The position numbers were made by a program, and so were the translations under genes. Source: JBLXBZ01 sp048265185 (GTDB lineage: Bacteria; Pseudomonadota; Alphaproteobacteria; Rhizobiales; Stappiaceae). Taken from it: a DNA stretch of 64,000 bases. Shown in pieces: positions 60,346 to 64,000 of the stretch. The DNA is taken from positions 1 through 64,000 of the forward strand of contig JBLXBZ010000002.1 in assembly GCA_048265185.1 (NCBI GenBank), read 5' to 3'. Each line of letters begins with the position of its first letter. The stretch's first letter is position 1. The notes beneath the pieces were generated by a model, which was given only the letters and a program-made list of their open reading frames with translations, did no database searches and was not told the origin of the DNA.

Positions 60346-61308
60346 GTGATTGTGAAACTGGCGTCGCCGATGATGGCGGTGATGATGGCGGTGGCGAATT
60401 TTATCGCCCAGCCGGTTTTTGCGGCGCCTTTGCCGCAGGCAAAGCCTGTAAGAGAGGCGCTTCGAACGGACGGTCCGTCGTTGTTGGATGAGAGCCGTCC
60501 GGCGCGCGATTATTTTGGCGCGGCCCATGCGTCCGCGCCTCTCGCAGCGCGCTCCATAGGGTCTTACGCTAAAGGATGTCTGGCGGGCGCGAAGGCTTTG
60601 CCTGTCGATGGGGCCACATGGCAAGTGATGCGCCTTTCGCGTAATCGCAATTGGGGCCATCCCGCCTTGATCGCTTTTCTCGAACGTTTGGCGGCGAGCG
60701 CGCCGTCGTTAGGATGGAATGGGTTGCTGGTGGGCGATTTGGCCCAGCCGCGCGGGGGACCAATGACCTCCGGTCACGCCAGTCATCAAATCGGCTTGGA
60801 TGCGGATATCTGGTTGACGCCAATGCCGGATCGCCGATTGTCACGCGAAGAACGCGAGAGCGTGAGCGCCGTGTCCATGCTCAAGGGCCCTTTGAATGTT
60901 GCTGGCGCGGATCGCAGCGTCGATCCTGAAAAATGGACAGCCTCGCGGGCGCGGTTAATTCGCAGCGCGGCGCAAGATGCCGCAGTCGCCCGGATATTCG
61001 TCAATCCTGCGATCAAATCCGCGCTTTGCGCGTTTGAAACGGGGGACCGAGCCTGGCTGAACAAGGTGAGGCCCTGGTGGGGGCATCATTACCATTTTCA
61101 TGTTCGCATGTCTTGTCCCGAAGATTCTTCGGGATGTGAGAATCAGGCCCCGCCACCTCCCGGAGATGGATGCGGAAAGGCGTTGGACTGGTGGCTTTCC
61201 GATGAGCCGTGGGTGCCGAAGCCGGGGGATAGACCTGCGAAGAAAAAACCTCCGATGACCTTGTCGGCGCTGCCAAAATCCTGCGAAAGCGTTTTGTTGG
61301 CGAAATAG
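60346..61308 (+). CDS. mepA: penicillin-insensitive murein endopeptidase MepA
   Basis: A 320-aa exported LAS-type zinc peptidase (family M74) that cuts D,D- and L,D-peptide crosslinks in peptidoglycan. It has a GTG start and a signal peptide to about FAAPLP (residue ~30). Zinc/catalytic motifs: HASHQIGLDADIW (His144, Asp152) and WWGHHYHFHVRM (His247-252 region), with cysteines (CPEDSSGCE and others) typical of the family. 50 bp after patatin. Confidence 0.94.
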   Translation: MIVKLASPMMAVMMAVANFIAQPVFAAPLPQAKPVREALRTDGPSLLDESRPARDYFGAAHASAPLAARSIGSYAKGCLAGAKALPVDGATWQVMRLSRNRNWGHPALIAFLERLAASAPSLGWNGLLVGDLAQPRGGPMTSGHASHQIGLDADIWLTPMPDRRLSREERESVSAVSMLKGPLNVAGADRSVDPEKWTASRARLIRSAAQDAAVARIFVNPAIKSALCAFETGDRAWLNKVRPWWGHHYHFHVRMSCPEDSSGCENQAPPPPGDGCGKALDWWLSDEPWVPKPGDRPAKKKPPMTLSALPKSCESVLLAK

Positions 61309-61409
61309 CCGGCTGATCTGTGGTGAAAGACGCAGGTTTTTGGAAAAACTCACCGTAAAGCGCGTTAATATGCTTTGCCTACGCGCTCGCCAGTGGTAAA
61401 TGGGCGCTC

Positions 61410-63215
61410 ATGACGAAAGAGCCGATTTCCAACATCAGAAACTTTTCCATCGTCGCGCATATCGATCATGGAAAGTCCACGCTTGCCGACCGCTTGATTC
61501 AGGCGACGGGAACCCTGACCAATCGCGAGATGAAGGAGCAGGTTCTCGATTCCATGGATATCGAGCGTGAGCGCGGCATCACGATCAAGGCGCAGACCGT
61601 TCGCCTGATTTACAAGGCCAAGGACGGGGTCGAGTATAAGCTCAACCTGATCGATACGCCGGGCCATGTGGACTTCGCCTATGAGGTGTCGCGCTCGCTC
61701 GCCGCTTGCGAAGGCTCGCTACTAGTGGTTGACGCGTCCCAAGGGGTGGAGGCTCAAACCCTCGCGAATGTTTACAAAGCGATCGAGAATGATCACGAGA
61801 TCGTTCCCGTTCTGAATAAGGTTGATCTTCCTGCGGCCGAGCCGGAGCGCATTCGGGAGCAGATCGAGGAAGTGATCGGGCTTGACGCCTCTGAAGCGCT
61901 GATGATTTCCGCTAAGACCGGACTTGGAATCGAAGAGGTTCTGGAGGCTATCGTCACTAAATTGCCGGCGCCGGAGGGGGATGTGGACGCTCCTTTGAAG
62001 GCGATGCTGGTTGACAGCTGGTATGACACTTACCTTGGCGTCATGGTTTTGGTTCGCATTATCGACGGCACTTTGAAAAAAGGGCAGCGCATCAAGATGA
62101 TGGGTTCAAACGCGGTCTATGACGTGGACCGGGTCGGGGTTATGACGCCAAAGTTCCTGCAGGTGGACAGCCTTAGCCCCGGTGAAATCGGCGTGTTGAC
62201 CGGCTCGATCAAGGAAGTGGCCGACACCCGTGTCGGTGACACCATTACTGAAGATAAAAAACCTTGCGCGGAGGCTTTGCCGGGCTTCAAACCAGCGCAG
62301 CCGGTAGTGTTCTGCGGATTGTTTCCAATTGACGCCAATGACTTTGACGATCTGCGCGCGGCCATGGGAAAATTGCGTCTGAATGACGCCTCGTTCTCCT
62401 TCGAGATGGAATCCTCCGCCGCGCTCGGCTTTGGCTTCCGCTGTGGTTTTCTGGGTCTCTTGCATTTGGAGATCGTTCAGGAGCGATTGGCGCGTGAGTT
62501 CAATCTGGATCTCATCGCTACGGCGCCGTCGGTTGTCTACCAATTGGTGATGACGGATGGGGAGATGATCGAGCTGCATAATCCCGCCGACATGCCGGAC
62601 GTGGTGAAAATTTCGACCGTGAGCGAGCCGTGGATTCGCGCGACGATCATGACGCCGGACGACTATCTCGGCGGCATCTTGAAGCTTTGCCAGGAACGGC
62701 GCGGCATTCAGGTGGACCTTAATTATGTCGGCGCCCGCGCCATGGTGGTCTATGATTTGCCGTTGAACGAGGTCGTGTTTGATTTCTATGACCGGTTGAA
62801 ATCAATCTCCAAAGGCTATGCGTCTTTCGATTACGCCATCACCGACTACCGCGAAGGCGATCTGGTGAAAATGTCGGTTCTGGTCAACGCCGAGCCGGTG
62901 GACGCGCTGTCGATGCTGGTTCACCGTTCGCAGGCGGAGCGCCGAGGGCGCGCCATGTGCGAAAAATTGAAAGAGCTGATCCCGCGCCATATGTTCAAGA
63001 TTCCGATTCAGGCGGCCATCGGCGGGCGGGTGCTGGCGCGCGAGACCATTTCGGCTTTGCGTAAGGACGTGACCGCGAAATGCTATGGCGGCGACGCCAC
63101 GCGTAAGCGCAAGCTTCTTGAAAAGCAGAAAGAGGGCAAGAAGCGTATGCGTCAATTCGGCAAGGTCGAAATTCCGCAGGAGGCCTTCATTCAAGCGTTG
63201 AAGATGGATGATTGA
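61410..63215 (+). CDS. lepA: elongation factor 4 (LepA)
   Basis: Translational GTPase of 601 aa, standard length. G1 AHIDHGKST, G2 ERGITIKAQT, G3 DTPGHVDF, G4 NKVDLP, G5 SAKTG; the LepA-specific C-terminal domain ends with KRMRQFGKVEIPQEAFIQ. It back-translocates or remodels stalled ribosomes. Own ATG with no strong ribosome site; followed by a terminator. Confidence 0.98.
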   Translation: MTKEPISNIRNFSIVAHIDHGKSTLADRLIQATGTLTNREMKEQVLDSMDIERERGITIKAQTVRLIYKAKDGVEYKLNLIDTPGHVDFAYEVSRSLAACEGSLLVVDASQGVEAQTLANVYKAIENDHEIVPVLNKVDLPAAEPERIREQIEEVIGLDASEALMISAKTGLGIEEVLEAIVTKLPAPEGDVDAPLKAMLVDSWYDTYLGVMVLVRIIDGTLKKGQRIKMMGSNAVYDVDRVGVMTPKFLQVDSLSPGEIGVLTGSIKEVADTRVGDTITEDKKPCAEALPGFKPAQPVVFCGLFPIDANDFDDLRAAMGKLRLNDASFSFEMESSAALGFGFRCGFLGLLHLEIVQERLAREFNLDLIATAPSVVYQLVMTDGEMIELHNPADMPDVVKISTVSEPWIRATIMTPDDYLGGILKLCQERRGIQVDLNYVGARAMVVYDLPLNEVVFDFYDRLKSISKGYASFDYAITDYREGDLVKMSVLVNAEPVDALSMLVHRSQAERRGRAMCEKLKELIPRHMFKIPIQAAIGGRVLARETISALRKDVTAKCYGGDATRKRKLLEKQKEGKKRMRQFGKVEIPQEAFIQALKMDD

Positions 63216-63254
63216 TCGCTGCGCCGCGGCGAATTGACACGGAAATATTTGAGA

Positions 63255-63292
63255 AACGGCGGGCTGGATCACGGCTCGCCGTTTTGTGTTTG
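63255..63292 (+). terminator. intrinsic terminator after lepA
   Basis: Stem AACGGCGGGC (63255-63264) with GCTCGCCGTT (63274-63283), one G-T pair, followed by TTTGTGTTT. It lies 40 bp after the lepA stop. Confidence 0.8.
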
Positions 63293-63380
63293 GCTGGCTT
63301 GGCTTTTGGTTGGTTTGATTGTATTCGCCGGCTATGGATGCGCCCCGCCGCGTGCGGCGGCGAGGGCGCGCTCAGTTCAT

Positions 63381-64000
63381 TTAGCCTCGCAGCTTCCCGC
63401 CTGTGGCTTTCTCCACCGAAGCGATGATCTTGGCGGCGATGGCCTCGATTTCCTCGTCTGTCAGGGTTTTTTTCTTCGGCTGTAGAGTGACGTCGATGGC
63501 GAGGGACTTTTGCCCCTCCGCCACGCCTTGGCCTTCGTATATGTCAAACAGGTTCACATGGGTGATTAGCTGTTTTTCTGCGCCGCGGGCCGCTTTGATG
63601 AGCTTGTCGGAGGAAACTTCTTTATCAACCACGAAAGCGAAATCTCGGCGCACCGGCATAAGATCGGCGAGATTAAGCGCGCCTTTGGAGCGCGACGCTT
63701 TGGATTTGGTTTGGGGGATAGCGTCGAGCAGCACTTCGAAAGCTACGATTGGCCCTTCAATGTCAAGCTTATCCAGAAGAGCGGGGTGTAACTCGCCAAA
63801 ACGCGCGAGAACGGTTTTTGGCCCAAGGCGCAATTCGCCAGAGCGGCCCGGATGAAGCCAGTCGGGCGTGTCCGCGAAGACCATCAATTTATCAGCCGGG
63901 GCGCCGGCCGCCGAAAGGGCGGCGAGGGCGTCGGCCTTGGCGTCGAAGGCGTCGACGTGTGAAGCGTTTCCGGACCAATGACGATCGCCTCCCGTCATGA
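63381..64000 (-). CDS. pheT: phenylalanine-tRNA ligase beta subunit, C-terminal part
   Basis: The open frame continues beyond the right edge, so the start is missing; about 206 residues are visible. The last ~95 residues form the ferredoxin-fold anticodon-binding domain (LMPVRRDFAFVVDKEVSS, FDIYEGQGVAEGQKSLAI, TLTDEEIEAIAAKI, ending GGKLRG). The upstream part (DWLHPGRSGELRLG) matches the B5/catalytic-like core end of PheT. Charges tRNA-Phe together with PheS. Confidence 0.95.
   Translation of the reverse strand, partial: MTGGDRHWSGNASHVDAFDAKADALAALSAAGAPADKLMVFADTPDWLHPGRSGELRLGPKTVLARFGELHPALLDKLDIEGPIVAFEVLLDAIPQTKSKASRSKGALNLADLMPVRRDFAFVVDKEVSSDKLIKAARGAEKQLITHVNLFDIYEGQGVAEGQKSLAIDVTLQPKKKTLTDEEIEAIAAKIIASVEKATGGKLRG

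Overview
The window looks like a chromosomal segment of a free-living, probably marine or host-associated, alphaproteobacterium. This is inferred from the thiC-thiO-thiS-thiG-thiE order behind a TPP riboswitch, a two-step hut pathway using HutF and HutG, two TRAP transporters, ZnuABC with a Zur-type Fur protein, and a moderately high G+C, GCG/CGC-rich coding style. Genes are dense and mostly in tight operons with 1-11 bp overlaps. No CRISPR array, insertion sequence or complete prophage was seen. The only decayed stretch follows a tRNA-Ser gene.

Layout. 1-3.4 kb: tail of an unknown gene, then zinc uptake (znuA divergent from znuC-znuB-zur, with two Zur-box-like palindromes between). 3.4-6.3 kb: a CHASE2 adenylate cyclase and an exported FecR-like protein in one operon. 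6.7-7.1 kb: an orphan fragment resembling a Tc-toxin (TcA) neuraminidase-like domain. 7.1-14.5 kb: a 6-deoxy-sugar acid (L-fuconate/L-rhamnonate-like) catabolic cluster of lactonase, enolase-superfamily dehydratase, TRAP transporter, SDR dehydrogenase and FAH-family hydrolase. 14.7-17.0 kb: an exported Hint (intein/hedgehog-type) protein whose frame is interrupted by a single in-frame TAG. 17.2-28.0 kb: histidine utilisation (hutI-H-G-U followed by a TRAP transporter; divergent hutF-hutC). 28.0-32.7 kb: thiamine biosynthesis under a TPP riboswitch with an apparent terminator. 33.0-37.4 kb: an RND efflux pair. 37.5-39.7 kb: tRNA-Ser(GGA), a decayed RelE-type toxin-antitoxin module, other remnants and a GH24 lysozyme. 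40.0-46.0 kb: a membrane protein, a perfect 32-bp-arm palindrome carrying two divergent Pho-box-like sites, pstSCAB, arsR and arsC. 46.1-47.6 kb: a LysR/VOC divergent pair. 47.7-53.6 kb: glucuronate catabolism (uxuR-uxaC-uxuA-uxuB plus a Gfo/Idh/MocA oxidoreductase). 53.8-64 kb: quinone-oxidoreductase-like MDR, ABM monooxygenase, PabB-PabC fusion, GT4 glycosyltransferase, alpha/beta hydrolase, patatin, MepA, LepA and the C-terminal part of PheT.

How it fits together. The segment is largely nutritional: it takes up and degrades sugar acids, histidine and glucuronate, and acquires zinc and phosphate, with arsenate reduction beside the phosphate transporter. Substrate-binding-protein genes are separated from their permease genes by strong hairpins in two unrelated operons (hut-TRAP and pst). 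The observations most worth following up are the amber-interrupted Hint protein, the palindromic double Pho box, long G tracts near the starts of the cyclase and FecR-like genes, the Tc-toxin-like fragment, the hut-linked TRAP transporter and the toxin-antitoxin remnant downstream of tRNA-Ser.
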